64,000 nucleotides of DNA from Alphaproteobacteria bacterium (lineage in GTDB: Bacteria; Pseudomonadota; Alphaproteobacteria; ATCC43930; CGMCC-115725). The DNA lies in the NCBI GenBank assembly GCA_030041335.1, contig JASHOB010000057.1, positions 1 to 64,000 of the forward strand, in the 5' to 3' direction. The notes below the pieces were generated by a model that saw nothing but the letters and a program-made list of their open reading frames with translations, was not told the origin of the DNA and did not search any database. This document shows, piece after piece, positions 27,235 through 37,596 of the stretch (the stretch's first letter is position 1; each line of letters begins with the position of its first letter). The translations under genes and the position numbers were made by a program.

Positions 27235-30200
27235 ATGGAAACTATGCCGGAAGATGCCACTGAAGCGCGTACGAGCGCGTCCCACGCCCCATCGGCCGAA
27301 ACGGAGGCTGCGGTCAGCTCCCCGCAGCCGGCTCGCGACCCTGAACCGTCAGCACCCGATCGTGGCTCTTTCGTGCCGGCTCAAACCGGTCGCGGTGGTC
27401 AGGCGCAAGACTCATCCTCCGGCGCCCAAGCCGAGCTGGCGTTGGCCGAGCCGGCGGCACCCCGGGCTCTATCCGACGAGGCCAGCAAGGTCTCGCTTGA
27501 CGATGTTTACACAAAGAGCGAGGGCACGGTTTTCCTCAACGGCATCCAGGCGCTGGTGCGCCTGCCGCTGGTGCAAATCGCCCGGGACCGCGCGGCCGGG
27601 TTGAACACGGCCGGCTTGGTTACCGGCTACCGCGGTTCGCCGCTGGGCGGCTTGGATTTGGCGCTCGGCAAGGCAAAGCGGCATCTCGAAGCGCATGGGG
27701 TCGTGTTCCGCCCGGCGGTGAACGAGGATCTGGCGGCAACCGCGCTTCAAGGTTCACAGCAGCTCGGCCTGTCACCTGGCGCGCGCTACGATGGCGTGTT
27801 CGGTATCTGGTATGGCAAAGGGCCGGGTGCGGATCGCACCGGCGACGCATTCAAGCACGGCAATGCCATGGGCAGCGCCAAGCATGGCGGCGTATTGTGC
27901 ATCGTCGGCGATGATCACGGCGCCAAATCATCCACCATTCCGCACCAGTCCGAACACACATTTGCGGCGGCGACGATCCCGGTGCTCTACCCTTCTTCGG
28001 TGCACGAGTTCGTCCGCTTCGGCCTCCTCGGCATCGCCATGTCGCGCTACTCGGGCTGCTGGGTCGGGCTCAAGACCATCGCCGACACGGTCGAATCGAC
28101 CGCAACGGTGGATTTAGCGAATGAGCACCTCAACATCGTTTTCCCCGGCGAGAACGAGTTCAGGATACCGGCTGACGGGCTGAACTATCGCTGGCCCGAC
28201 GATCGTTGGAGCCAGGACCACCGCTTGCAGAATTACAAAGCCTATGCGGCGCTCGCCTTCGCCCGGGCCAACCAGATCGACCGCATTGTCATCAACCCGG
28301 TGCGCGCACAATACGGCATCGTCGCTTCGGGCAAAGCCTATGAGGAAACGCGCGAGGCGCTGGCCTGGCTCGGCGTCGACGACGCGTTGGCGGAGAGGAT
28401 CGGCCTGCGCCTCTACAAGGTCGGCATGCCATGGCCGCTGGAACCGCATGGCGTCCGTGCCTTCTCGCAGGGCCTCACCGAGATTCTTATCGTCGAAGAG
28501 CGTCGCGAAATGGTCGAGAACCAGATCAAGCAGGCGCTCTTCAATTGGCCCTCCGACACACGGCCGCGGATCGTCGGCAAGTTCGACGAAAGGGATCAGC
28601 CGGTTTTTCCACTCGACGCCGAATTGCCGGCCGAAGGCATTGCCGAGATTCTGGTGTCCCGTTTGCTGAAGCTCGACCTGCCGCACGACATACGCCGCCA
28701 CCTGGTTGACGCGATCGAGGTCTGGCACCGTCGCCGCAAGCAGCTCGACAGATATCTGCCGCCGTCGCTACGCACGCCGCATTTCTGTCCCGGCTGCCCG
28801 CACAACACCGGCACGCGCGTGCCGGCGGGAAGCCGCGCTTCGGCCGGTATCGGGTGCCATTTCATGGCGACCTGGATGGACCGCAACACCGAGACCTTCA
28901 CCCAGATGGGCGGCGAAGGCGCCAACTGGCTTGGCGTCGCACCGTTCACGAACGAAAAGCACATTTTCGCCAACCTCGGCGACGGCACCTATTTCCACAG
29001 CGGCGTCCTCGCCGTGCGCCAGGCAGTCGCGTCCGGCGCCAACATCACCTACAAGATTCTGTTCAATGACGCCGTCGCCATGACGGGCGGGCAGATGATC
29101 GATGGTACGCTCTCGGTGCCGCAGCTTACCCGTCAGCTCCGCGCCGAAGGCGTCAAGGACATTTACGTTCTCTCGGCGCATCCGGAAAGTTACCGGGGTG
29201 CTGAATTCGCCCCCGGCACCATCCTGAGGGAGCGCGATGCCATCGATCGCGTGCAGGAAGTGCTGCGCGGAACTCCCGGCTGTTCGGTCATGATCTACGA
29301 CCAGACCTGCGCCACCGAGCTGCGGCGCAAACGCGTGCGCGGCCAGCGTCCGGCGCCGACCGAGCGCGCGCTCATCAACAGCGCGGTGTGCGAAGGCTGC
29401 GGCGATTGCTCGGTGCAAAGCAACTGCATCGCGATCGAACCGCTCGAAACCGCGATGGGACGCAAGCGCGCCATCGACCAGAATGCCTGCAATGTCGATC
29501 TGTCCTGCCTCAAGGGCTTCTGCCCGTCCTTCGTTACGGTAAAAGGCGCCACTTTGCGTAAAGGCATGGGCATGGCGCTGCCGGCGGCGCGCTTGCCGGA
29601 GCCGAGCCTGCCAGCGCTGCCGCGCGGGATCGCCGCCTACAATGTCGCGGTTGCCGGCGTCGGCGGTACGGGCGTGCTGACGGTGGGGCGCGTCATCGGC
29701 ATGGCGGCGTCGCTCGACGGCGTCGGCGCCCTGGTGCAGGATGTCTCCGGCCTTGCCCAAAAGGGCGGTGCCGTCATTTCCCATATCCGGCTCGGCCAGC
29801 GCGCCGAAAACATCGCGGCGCCGCACATTCCCTTGGGCCATGCGGATCTGCTGTTGGCGGCGGACCGGGTCGTTGGCTCGTCGAGGGAGGCGCTGACGCT
29901 GATCTCGCCGCTGCGCAGCCTTGCCGTCGTCGACGCGCACAATACGCCGGTCGCCAATTTCATCTTCGACCGCAATTTTGATTTTCGCGCGAAGGATTCC
30001 CTCGACGAGATTGAGGCCTCGACACGCGACACGATGGTGTTTGATTTCCACCGTCTGGCCGTCAAAGCGCTGGGCGACGAGATCGCGGCGAACCTGATGA
30101 TGGTCGGGTTTGCCTACCAGCGCGGTCTGTTGCCGATCGCGGCGGCGAGCCTGCGCCGCGCCATCGAGCTCAACGGCGTCGCGGTACCGTTCAACCTCGC

Positions 30201-30972
30201 CGCGTTCGACTGGGGCCGCCACGCCGCCGCCTATCCCGACAAGATCAGGGCCCTGCTCGACGGCGAGCGCATAGCGCGGACCCTGGATGACATGTCGCTC
30301 GACGAGGTGATCGAGCACCGCGTGGCGCATCTCAGGGCATATCAAGGTCGCAGCCTCGCGAGCCGCTATCGCAAGCTCGTCGACAAGGTGCGCGCCAAAG
30401 CAGTGAGCGCCGGTGCCGGCGACGATCTGGTGCGTGCCGTCGCGGTCAACTACGCGAAAGTGCTGGCCTATAAGGACGAATACGAAGTCGCGCGCCTTTT
30501 CCTCCATCCCGATTTCGCCGCGCAGATGGTGCAGACCTTCGACGGCTCGCCACCGGTGACATTCCATCTGGCGCCGCCGTTGCTGGCGCGGTTCGACAAG
30601 AATCTCGGCCGCCCGCGCAAGCTGCGGTTCGGCCCCTATCTCTGGCACGTATTCCGCGTTCTCAAGGCGATGAAATGGCTGCGCGGCACCCCGCTCGATC
30701 CGTTCGGCTGGTCCGCGGACCGCAAGCGCGAGCGCGCGCTGATCCGAACCTACGAGCGCGGCATCGATCGGATGCTGGCGAAACTCAACGCGGAAAATTG
30801 CGCGGCCGCGGTGGCGATCGCGCAAGCGCCCGATGCGGTGCGCGGCTTCGGCCCGGTCAAGAGTGCCGCCCTCGACGAGTTCGATCGGGATTGGCCGACG
30901 CTCTTGGCGGCCATGGACGCGCCGGCGCCGCCCAGCGCCACACCGGCACGGGAGTTGGCGCCAGTGGAGTAG
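27235..30972 (+). CDS. Fused indolepyruvate:ferredoxin oxidoreductase
   Basis: This single 1245-residue chain oxidatively decarboxylates aryl pyruvates (or other 2-oxo acids) to acyl-CoA with ferredoxin. Residues about 85-510 are the pyrimidine and transketolase-C-like part, with KSEGTVFLNGIQALVRLPL and TGYRGSPLGGLD. Next is the thiamine-diphosphate domain starting HFCPGCPHNTG (C518, C521). Two Cys groups (C719, C722, C725, C731; C752, C758, C763) probably bind Fe-S. The gamma part begins VAGVGGTGVLTVGR. Known homologs start almost at the KSEG-like segment; here about 80 extra low-complexity residues precede it. The ATG follows AAGGATGGCGGG. Confidence 0.92.
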   Translation: METMPEDATEARTSASHAPSAETEAAVSSPQPARDPEPSAPDRGSFVPAQTGRGGQAQDSSSGAQAELALAEPAAPRALSDEASKVSLDDVYTKSEGTVFLNGIQALVRLPLVQIARDRAAGLNTAGLVTGYRGSPLGGLDLALGKAKRHLEAHGVVFRPAVNEDLAATALQGSQQLGLSPGARYDGVFGIWYGKGPGADRTGDAFKHGNAMGSAKHGGVLCIVGDDHGAKSSTIPHQSEHTFAAATIPVLYPSSVHEFVRFGLLGIAMSRYSGCWVGLKTIADTVESTATVDLANEHLNIVFPGENEFRIPADGLNYRWPDDRWSQDHRLQNYKAYAALAFARANQIDRIVINPVRAQYGIVASGKAYEETREALAWLGVDDALAERIGLRLYKVGMPWPLEPHGVRAFSQGLTEILIVEERREMVENQIKQALFNWPSDTRPRIVGKFDERDQPVFPLDAELPAEGIAEILVSRLLKLDLPHDIRRHLVDAIEVWHRRRKQLDRYLPPSLRTPHFCPGCPHNTGTRVPAGSRASAGIGCHFMATWMDRNTETFTQMGGEGANWLGVAPFTNEKHIFANLGDGTYFHSGVLAVRQAVASGANITYKILFNDAVAMTGGQMIDGTLSVPQLTRQLRAEGVKDIYVLSAHPESYRGAEFAPGTILRERDAIDRVQEVLRGTPGCSVMIYDQTCATELRRKRVRGQRPAPTERALINSAVCEGCGDCSVQSNCIAIEPLETAMGRKRAIDQNACNVDLSCLKGFCPSFVTVKGATLRKGMGMALPAARLPEPSLPALPRGIAAYNVAVAGVGGTGVLTVGRVIGMAASLDGVGALVQDVSGLAQKGGAVISHIRLGQRAENIAAPHIPLGHADLLLAADRVVGSSREALTLISPLRSLAVVDAHNTPVANFIFDRNFDFRAKDSLDEIEASTRDTMVFDFHRLAVKALGDEIAANLMMVGFAYQRGLLPIAAASLRRAIELNGVAVPFNLAAFDWGRHAAAYPDKIRALLDGERIARTLDDMSLDEVIEHRVAHLRAYQGRSLASRYRKLVDKVRAKAVSAGAGDDLVRAVAVNYAKVLAYKDEYEVARLFLHPDFAAQMVQTFDGSPPVTFHLAPPLLARFDKNLGRPRKLRFGPYLWHVFRVLKAMKWLRGTPLDPFGWSADRKRERALIRTYERGIDRMLAKLNAENCAAAVAIAQAPDAVRGFGPVKSAALDEFDRDWPTLLAAMDAPAPPSATPARELAPVE

Positions 30973-31023
30973 TTGCGCTCTCCCCGGTGGCGCCGAGGGG
31001 AGGAAATCAGCTGAGGAGGAGCG

Positions 31024-32193
31024 ATGCTGCTGAGCCGCGATCGGATTCTTACCACCCATGTCGGCAGCCTGCCGCGCAGCGAGAGACTGAGCGAACTCCT
31101 CATCGCCCGCGAAGCCGGCGAGCCGATTGACGAAGCGGAATTCTCTGCCGCGCGCACCGCCGCCGTGCGCGACGTCGTGGCGAAACAGAAGGCGGCTGGT
31201 ATCGACGTCGGCAATGATGGCGAGCAACAGCGCGTCGGCTTCCAGACCTATATTCCGCAGCGCATGTCGGGCTTCGCCGGCGAGTCGAAGCGCCGCCGCG
31301 GCCGCGACTATGAGGAATTTCCCGAATTGACGGAGGCGCTGCTGCGCCGCTTCCCGCGCCGCTCGCGCATGCAAAACGCGCCCGAGGCGCAGGCCGAAAT
31401 CCGCTATACCGGCGATGACGCCATCGGCTCCGAAATCGCCCGGTTCCAGGCGGCGGTGAAGGCGCTCGACGCCTTTCCCGAATCCTTCATGACGGCGCCG
31501 TCGCCGGGCATCTGTTCCTCGACCATGCTCAACGCGCATTACCCCAGCCACGAGGCCTATCTCATGGCGCTGGCGCGCGAGTTGGCCCACGAGTATCGGG
31601 CCATCGTCGACGCCGGGCTGGTATTGCAAATAGACGCCCCCGACCTGGCAATGGACCGGGCGATGTTTTATCGCGACCTCTCCGACACCGATTTTGTCAA
31701 GGCGTGCGAACTCCATGTCGCCGCCATCAACAAGGGAATCGAAGACCTGCCCGCGGAGCGCGTGCGTCTCCATGTGTGCTGGGGCAATTGGGACGGGCCG
31801 CATATCCATGACGTGCCGCTCGACCTGATTTTGCCGGCGCTTTACCAATGCAAAGCCGGTGCGCTCTCGCTCGAATTTTCCAACCCTCGGCATCAGCACG
31901 AATACGAAGCGCTGAAGCGCCACAAGCTGCCGCCGCACCTGGCGCTGATTCCGGGCGTGGTCGACTCGACCAACAATTTCGTCGAACATCCGCGGGTGGT
32001 GGCGCGGCGCCTCGAGGAGGCGGTCGCGGTGGTCGGCGATCGCGAGCGCGTCATCGCCGGCGCCGATTGCGGTTTCGGCACCTTCACCGGCCGCGAATGG
32101 GTAATCGCCCCGGTGGTGTGGCTCAAGCTCAAATCCATCCGCGACGGCGCCGACCTCGCTTCGCGTGCGCTCTGGGGCAAAAGCGCCGCCTAG
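31024..32193 (+). CDS. Cobalamin-independent methionine synthase II-like methyltransferase
   Basis: The 389-residue protein has only the C-terminal, catalytic MetE-type barrel. It begins ILTTHVGSLPRS, a hallmark of the stand-alone group. Likely Zn ligands are H250 and C252 in HVCWGN and C349 in ADCGFG. Family members include archaeal methionine synthases and alkyl-transfer enzymes such as epoxyalkane:coenzyme M transferase; the thiol acceptor here is unknown. It follows the oxidoreductase by 51 bases with a GAGGAGG site. In a catabolic setting it could accept a methyl or alkyl group (inference). Confidence 0.85.
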   Translation: MLLSRDRILTTHVGSLPRSERLSELLIAREAGEPIDEAEFSAARTAAVRDVVAKQKAAGIDVGNDGEQQRVGFQTYIPQRMSGFAGESKRRRGRDYEEFPELTEALLRRFPRRSRMQNAPEAQAEIRYTGDDAIGSEIARFQAAVKALDAFPESFMTAPSPGICSSTMLNAHYPSHEAYLMALARELAHEYRAIVDAGLVLQIDAPDLAMDRAMFYRDLSDTDFVKACELHVAAINKGIEDLPAERVRLHVCWGNWDGPHIHDVPLDLILPALYQCKAGALSLEFSNPRHQHEYEALKRHKLPPHLALIPGVVDSTNNFVEHPRVVARRLEEAVAVVGDRERVIAGADCGFGTFTGREWVIAPVVWLKLKSIRDGADLASRALWGKSAA

Positions 32194-32328
32194 AACGCAA
32201 ACGCGCCGCCGGTCGATGGCAATGACCTGTGGACGCGCGCTCTGGGCGCGGGATTGGCGCAAAAACGCTCCCGCGCGACGCGCGCTTTGCTCCAGGGCCC
32301 GCGCGCCTGCCGAGCGGCGATCGAGCGC

Positions 32329-32790
32329 CTATTTCTGCTCGGCCGGTATCACCGTGGCGGGGCCGATGCCCACGATTTCGATGACGGCCTCCGCGTCCTT
32401 GGCGCCGTCATAGTGAATTTGGCGGGCAAAATGGGTGACAAAGCTCCCGGCCGGCATCGGCACCGTTTTGTCGGGGTCGAATCGTGAGCCGGTGCCGACC
32501 CACCAGGTGCCGGATAGCACCGTAATGTAGCGGGCGTTCGGATGGTAATGCGGCCGGCTCATGGTGTGCGGCGGCCAGTGGATGAGCTGGATGTAAAGCT
32601 CCGATTTGGAGGCGTCGCCAAGGAGATTGGCGATCCGCAGCCCCGGTATGGCCGAGACATCGTGCCACGGGATTTGGGCCGGCAGATCGAAGACCACGGC
32701 CTTCGGATTGAGCTGCACCGGCGCATCGGCGGCGGTAAGGGGCAAGAGCAGGGCCGCCGCCACGGCCACGCGCCACAGGTCCATCCTCAT
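32329..32790 (-). CDS. Secreted cupin-domain protein
   Basis: From ATG 32790, a Sec signal of about 22 residues (MRMDLWRVAVAAALLLPLTA) precedes a single cupin barrel. The metal motif is SRPHYHPNARYITVLSGTWWVG, with the second half PAGSFVTHFARQIHY. The total is 153 residues. Small periplasmic cupins of this type have no assigned activity. It lies 131 bases downstream of a VOC gene and may belong to that unit. A GGAG-type ribosome site is 9 bases before the start. Confidence 0.8.
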   Translation of the reverse strand: MRMDLWRVAVAAALLLPLTAADAPVQLNPKAVVFDLPAQIPWHDVSAIPGLRIANLLGDASKSELYIQLIHWPPHTMSRPHYHPNARYITVLSGTWWVGTGSRFDPDKTVPMPAGSFVTHFARQIHYDGAKDAEAVIEIVGIGPATVIPAEQK

Positions 32791-32921
32791 GAGAGCGTCT
32801 CCGCAAAAAACGCCACAGCCAGATGTCGGCCACCCGACCTCGCCTTCGGCGCCCATAGGGCTGCCTTTTCGCGCACCGGCGTTCTTCCCGGTGGCGCCTT
32901 TAGGCGGTTTGTTCGCGGCCG

Positions 32922-33464
32922 CTATTCCGCCGCCAGCACATCGCGCATGCGCGCGTTCCAATTCTCGACTTTGGTGAAAGTCGGATCGTCACGGCACACG
33001 CTTTCGGTCCAGCGCAAGATCTCCTCGTCGGACATCGACAGGTCGAGCTTGTCGGCGTGCGGCTGGGCGGTATGGAACGGGGTGTCGAGATAGATTTCGA
33101 CGGTGTTGCCTTCGGGATCATCGAAGTAGATCGACCACGCATTGCCGTGGCTCACCGGTCGGATTCGGGTGATGCCGTAGTCGACAACGCGCCGGTGCAT
33201 TTCGCGCAACTCGGCGAGGCTCGAAACCTTGAAGGATAGCTGGTTGACCGTGCTCCGCTGTGCCCGTTCGCCGCGGCCGGTGGCGAGAATCAGTTGATGA
33301 TGAATCGTGGGGTTGGCCGACAGGAAGACAAAGTCGTTGTTGAAGGTGAAGCCATGACCGCTATCGGTTTCGATCAGGCCCATCACGCCGACGTAGAAGT
33401 CGCGCATCTTGGCGATATCCTCGACATAGATGCCGGCATGAGTGAGTTGCGGACGGATCGGCAT
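32922..33464 (-). CDS. Single-domain VOC (glyoxalase/extradiol-fold) protein
   Basis: The 180-residue protein has one vicinal-oxygen-chelate module plus a C-terminal helical tail. It resembles one-domain type I extradiol dioxygenases: H9 (LTHAGIYV), then FDDPEGNTVEIY with E123. The position of the second iron His is Gln (N74-Q75, STVNQLSFKV), so the classical 2-His-1-carboxylate triad is incomplete. It starts 6 bases after the tandem-VOC gene and is clearly co-transcribed. Activity is therefore uncertain. Confidence 0.85.
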   Translation of the reverse strand: MPIRPQLTHAGIYVEDIAKMRDFYVGVMGLIETDSGHGFTFNNDFVFLSANPTIHHQLILATGRGERAQRSTVNQLSFKVSSLAELREMHRRVVDYGITRIRPVSHGNAWSIYFDDPEGNTVEIYLDTPFHTAQPHADKLDLSMSDEEILRWTESVCRDDPTFTKVENWNARMRDVLAAE

Positions 33465-33470
33465 GGTGCC

Positions 33471-34694
33471 CTAGCCCAACGGACCTTGGAACGTCTGGTC
33501 GGCGTAAGTGTCGGAGAGCGGCGCCAGGGTTTCGGGCCAATCGGCGCCGACCCGGCGGCGCAGTGCCGCGGGGCGCGGTTTCCCGTCCCAGCCGATCTGC
33601 TCCATGTAGCAGTAGAGTTGCAGGCAATGACCGTCGAAGTCGAGCGCATGCGCGGCATAGTCGATGCCGGGGTAAAGCTCGGGCGGCACGGCATCGGTGA
33701 AGCGCACGCCCTGGCCGCGCAAATAGGCGATCGCGTCGCGCAGCTGCTGATAGGAGCCGAGCTCCAGCCCCAAGCTCATGCAGCTCGAATGACGGCTCAG
33801 GCCGAGCGTGTCACGCAAGCCCCGCGGCGCCAGCACCAAGGAATGGTGCTCGGTGCCGTTGCGCAGATAGAGCACACGCTGCCCGCGATAGCTCACTTCC
33901 TCGGTCGGAATGAAACCGAGCGTCTCGACGTAGAATTTTTCCGACGCCGCCAAATCCCTGACGAAGAGCGCCATCGGTCCGATGCGCGTCACCTTGAAGG
34001 GGCGCGGCAGGGTGACGCCGCCGACATTGTAGGCGCCGTCGCCGCGGTCTTCGCGCTGATAGCCGCTGAAGATATCGACACCGCGCGCGATCGCCTCCTC
34101 GACCTCGCGCTTTTCCGAGATTTGCGGCAATTCGGGCTTGATGTCGAAGCGCCGATCGTACATCGCGCGAGGCTTGCTGCGCCCATCCCATCCGACCTGC
34201 TCGATGCCGTAATAGAGCTCGACGGTATGGCCGTCGGGATCGCCGAAATAGCAATGCCAGTTGCTGCCCGGCATGTCGCGGCCGGTGCGCAGGATTTTGA
34301 TGCCTTTGTCGCGCAAATAGGCCTCGGCTGCCATCACTTCCTCGAGGGTGCCGACCTGCCATGTGATCTGATTGAGGGTGACATCGGTCGCCGCGGGATC
34401 GGCGATCAGGAAGGCGCCGAGCGTGCGGTCAGCCAGGAGCAGGGCGTGATGATCCGAACCGTATGTCATGAAGAAGATGCGGCGGTCCTTGAGGCGCTGC
34501 GCCATCTCCTTGGCGAACGCGAACAGGTCGAGTTCGATCGCATCGGTCAGGCGGAAGCCGAAGAGCCGATTGTAGAAATCGACCCCCTGGTCGAGGTCGC
34601 TGAGATTGAAGCCGAAATGGCCGAGGCGCCGGATCTTGAAAGGTTGCGGCAAAATCACGCCGCCGACATTGTAACCGCCCGAGGGTGCGTTCAT
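33471..34694 (-). CDS. Tandem VOC protein (extradiol-dioxygenase-like, two long repeats)
   Basis: The 407-residue protein has two homologous halves, each introduced by YNVGGVxLPxPFK, at about residues 8 and 223. Half 1 keeps H26 and E159 (HTVELYYG) but has N108-Q109 where the second iron His is expected. Half 2 has no His at the first position (RIGPMAL) and Gln in place of Glu (HCLQLY), so it is probably structural. The protein is longer than BphC-type dioxygenases (about 300 residues). It opens a minus-strand unit divergent from an amidohydrolase gene. Confidence 0.85.
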   Translation of the reverse strand: MNAPSGGYNVGGVILPQPFKIRRLGHFGFNLSDLDQGVDFYNRLFGFRLTDAIELDLFAFAKEMAQRLKDRRIFFMTYGSDHHALLLADRTLGAFLIADPAATDVTLNQITWQVGTLEEVMAAEAYLRDKGIKILRTGRDMPGSNWHCYFGDPDGHTVELYYGIEQVGWDGRSKPRAMYDRRFDIKPELPQISEKREVEEAIARGVDIFSGYQREDRGDGAYNVGGVTLPRPFKVTRIGPMALFVRDLAASEKFYVETLGFIPTEEVSYRGQRVLYLRNGTEHHSLVLAPRGLRDTLGLSRHSSCMSLGLELGSYQQLRDAIAYLRGQGVRFTDAVPPELYPGIDYAAHALDFDGHCLQLYCYMEQIGWDGKPRPAALRRRVGADWPETLAPLSDTYADQTFQGPLG

Positions 34695-34905
34695 CGCTTG
34701 AGCCTCCTCGCACCATCATAGCGTCGATTGGGCCGCGATCGAAGCCCGTTGCTGCGCGGTCGCGGGGTGGGGTCGCAGACCGCAACCTTGGACGCACATC
34801 TGGGCGCCACGTTCCCGCCGTGGGCGAGAGCGGATCAGCAACACGAAGCGGTTCCCGCCGGCGCGCGCCGGGGTTAGACTGGCCGCCAAAATTCGGGAGA
34901 AAGAC
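34695..34905. promoter_or_regulatory. Divergent promoter region of two catabolic units
   Basis: This 211-base gap lies between the tandem-VOC gene (minus) and the amidohydrolase gene (plus). The plus-strand gene has a GGGAGAAAG ribosome site. Both promoters must lie here, and any shared regulation would act here. No clear palindrome or sigma-70 pair was identified. Confidence 0.4.
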
Positions 34906-36339
34906 ATGGGCCAGTTCAAACCGGTCGTCGGCGCCGAGCTCCGCGCCAAGCTCGATCATCCGGTGATCGATGGCGACGGCCATATCGCCGAATGCACCTT
35001 CGCGCTTGACGATTTCCTGAAGCAGGTGGCCGGTCCCGAACTGGCGGCCCGGGCCAGGCAAGCGCGGCCCACCGGCGGGCCCCACGGCGCCACGGTGAAA
35101 GGCTTTTGGTGGGGTATGCCGTCGGGCGCCCATACCGGGGACCGCGCGCTCGCCATGCTGCCGCGCTACCTGCGCTCCCGGCTCGATGACCTCGGTTTCG
35201 ACTTTGCCCACTGCTATACCTCGGTCGGTCTCGGCCAGGTCTATCTTTTCGATGCCGAGATTCGCCGTGCCTCGTGCCGCGCGCTTAACACCATGTATGC
35301 CGACATGTTTCGCGGCACCGGCGACCGGCTGCGCCCGGTCGCGGTGATTCCGACCTACACCCCGGCGGAGGCGATCGCGGAACTCGAATTCGCGGTCACC
35401 GAACTGGGCTTCAAGGCAGTGATGATCGGCACCGAAATCCGCGGCGCCCCGCGCCCCGACGATGGCGGCGACCCGTTCCGCCACGGCACGCAGTCGACCC
35501 GCTCCATCGTGATGGATTCGCCCTACGATTACGATCCGTTCTGGCGCAAATGCCTGGAGCTCAGAGTAACGCCGGTGTGTCATACTTCATCGCGCGGCCT
35601 GGGCATGCGCGCCTCGCCCAGCAACTATGTGTTCAATCACCTTGGCGACTTCGCCGAAGGCGCCAATTTTTTCTGCCGCTCGCTGATTTTCAGCGGCGTG
35701 ACGAGACGCTTTCCGCAGCTGACATTCGGCTTTCTCGAAGGCGGTGTCGCCTGGGCGCTCAATCTCTTGAACGATCTGATCGAGCATTGGGAAAAGCGCA
35801 ACATCGATGCGCTTTTGGAGAATCTCGATCCCGCCAAGCTCGACATTCCGCTGCTGGCGAACCTGTTCGCCGAATTCGGCGATGCCCATCTGACGCCGGA
35901 ACGAATTCGCGCGACGCCCATTGACGGCATGGCGGTGGCGCGCCCGGCGGTGTTCGACGAATTCGCGGCCTGCGAGCTGCGGCAGATGTCGGACCTCAAA
36001 CCGCTCTTTGTCGATCCGTTCTATTTCGGCTGCGAGGGCGACGACCGGCTCATTTCGCTGGCCTTTAATCGCGAGCTCAACCCGCTCGGTCTGCCGCTTA
36101 AGGCGGTGTTCGGCTCCGATATCGGCCATTGGGACGTGCATGACGCCCCTACCATCCTGTCCGAGGCGTGGGGCTTGGTCGATGCCGGCATGCTCGATCG
36201 CGACGCGTTTCGCGATTTCACCTTCACCAACCCGGCGATGATGCACCTAGCGATGAACCCCGATTATTTCGCCGGCACGGTGCTGGCCGACGAGGCGAAG
36301 AAACTGCTGGCCCAGCACCGGCCGGCGAAGGCAGCCTGA
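34906..36339 (+). CDS. Amidohydrolase-family enzyme, long form
   Basis: The 477-residue protein is larger than the other two amidohydrolases here. Its N-terminal metal segment reads VIDGDGHIAEC (D-x-D-x-H, no second His). Later come VCHTSSRGLGM (His), GFLEGGVAW (Glu) and VFGSDIGHWDVHD (catalytic Asp plus extra His residues). This pattern is seen in amidohydrolase-2 proteins from aromatic and steroid-like catabolic clusters whose reactions are mostly undetermined. It begins the plus-strand unit amidohydrolase-P450-extradiol dioxygenase; the P450 ATG follows its stop by 2 bases. Confidence 0.83.
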   Translation: MGQFKPVVGAELRAKLDHPVIDGDGHIAECTFALDDFLKQVAGPELAARARQARPTGGPHGATVKGFWWGMPSGAHTGDRALAMLPRYLRSRLDDLGFDFAHCYTSVGLGQVYLFDAEIRRASCRALNTMYADMFRGTGDRLRPVAVIPTYTPAEAIAELEFAVTELGFKAVMIGTEIRGAPRPDDGGDPFRHGTQSTRSIVMDSPYDYDPFWRKCLELRVTPVCHTSSRGLGMRASPSNYVFNHLGDFAEGANFFCRSLIFSGVTRRFPQLTFGFLEGGVAWALNLLNDLIEHWEKRNIDALLENLDPAKLDIPLLANLFAEFGDAHLTPERIRATPIDGMAVARPAVFDEFAACELRQMSDLKPLFVDPFYFGCEGDDRLISLAFNRELNPLGLPLKAVFGSDIGHWDVHDAPTILSEAWGLVDAGMLDRDAFRDFTFTNPAMMHLAMNPDYFAGTVLADEAKKLLAQHRPAKAA

Positions 36340-36341
36340 CC

Positions 36342-37565
<1,224 letters not shown>

Positions 37566-37596
37566 CGAACGAGCCCGCGATCAACGGAGGACAGGG

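Noticed and set aside
28768-32262. A 1164-codon open frame on the minus strand
   Set aside because: It is antisense to the fused oxidoreductase and the MetE-like gene, both of which have clear family motifs. High G+C suppresses stops on the opposite strand; the translated product has no recognisable motif and no start signal.
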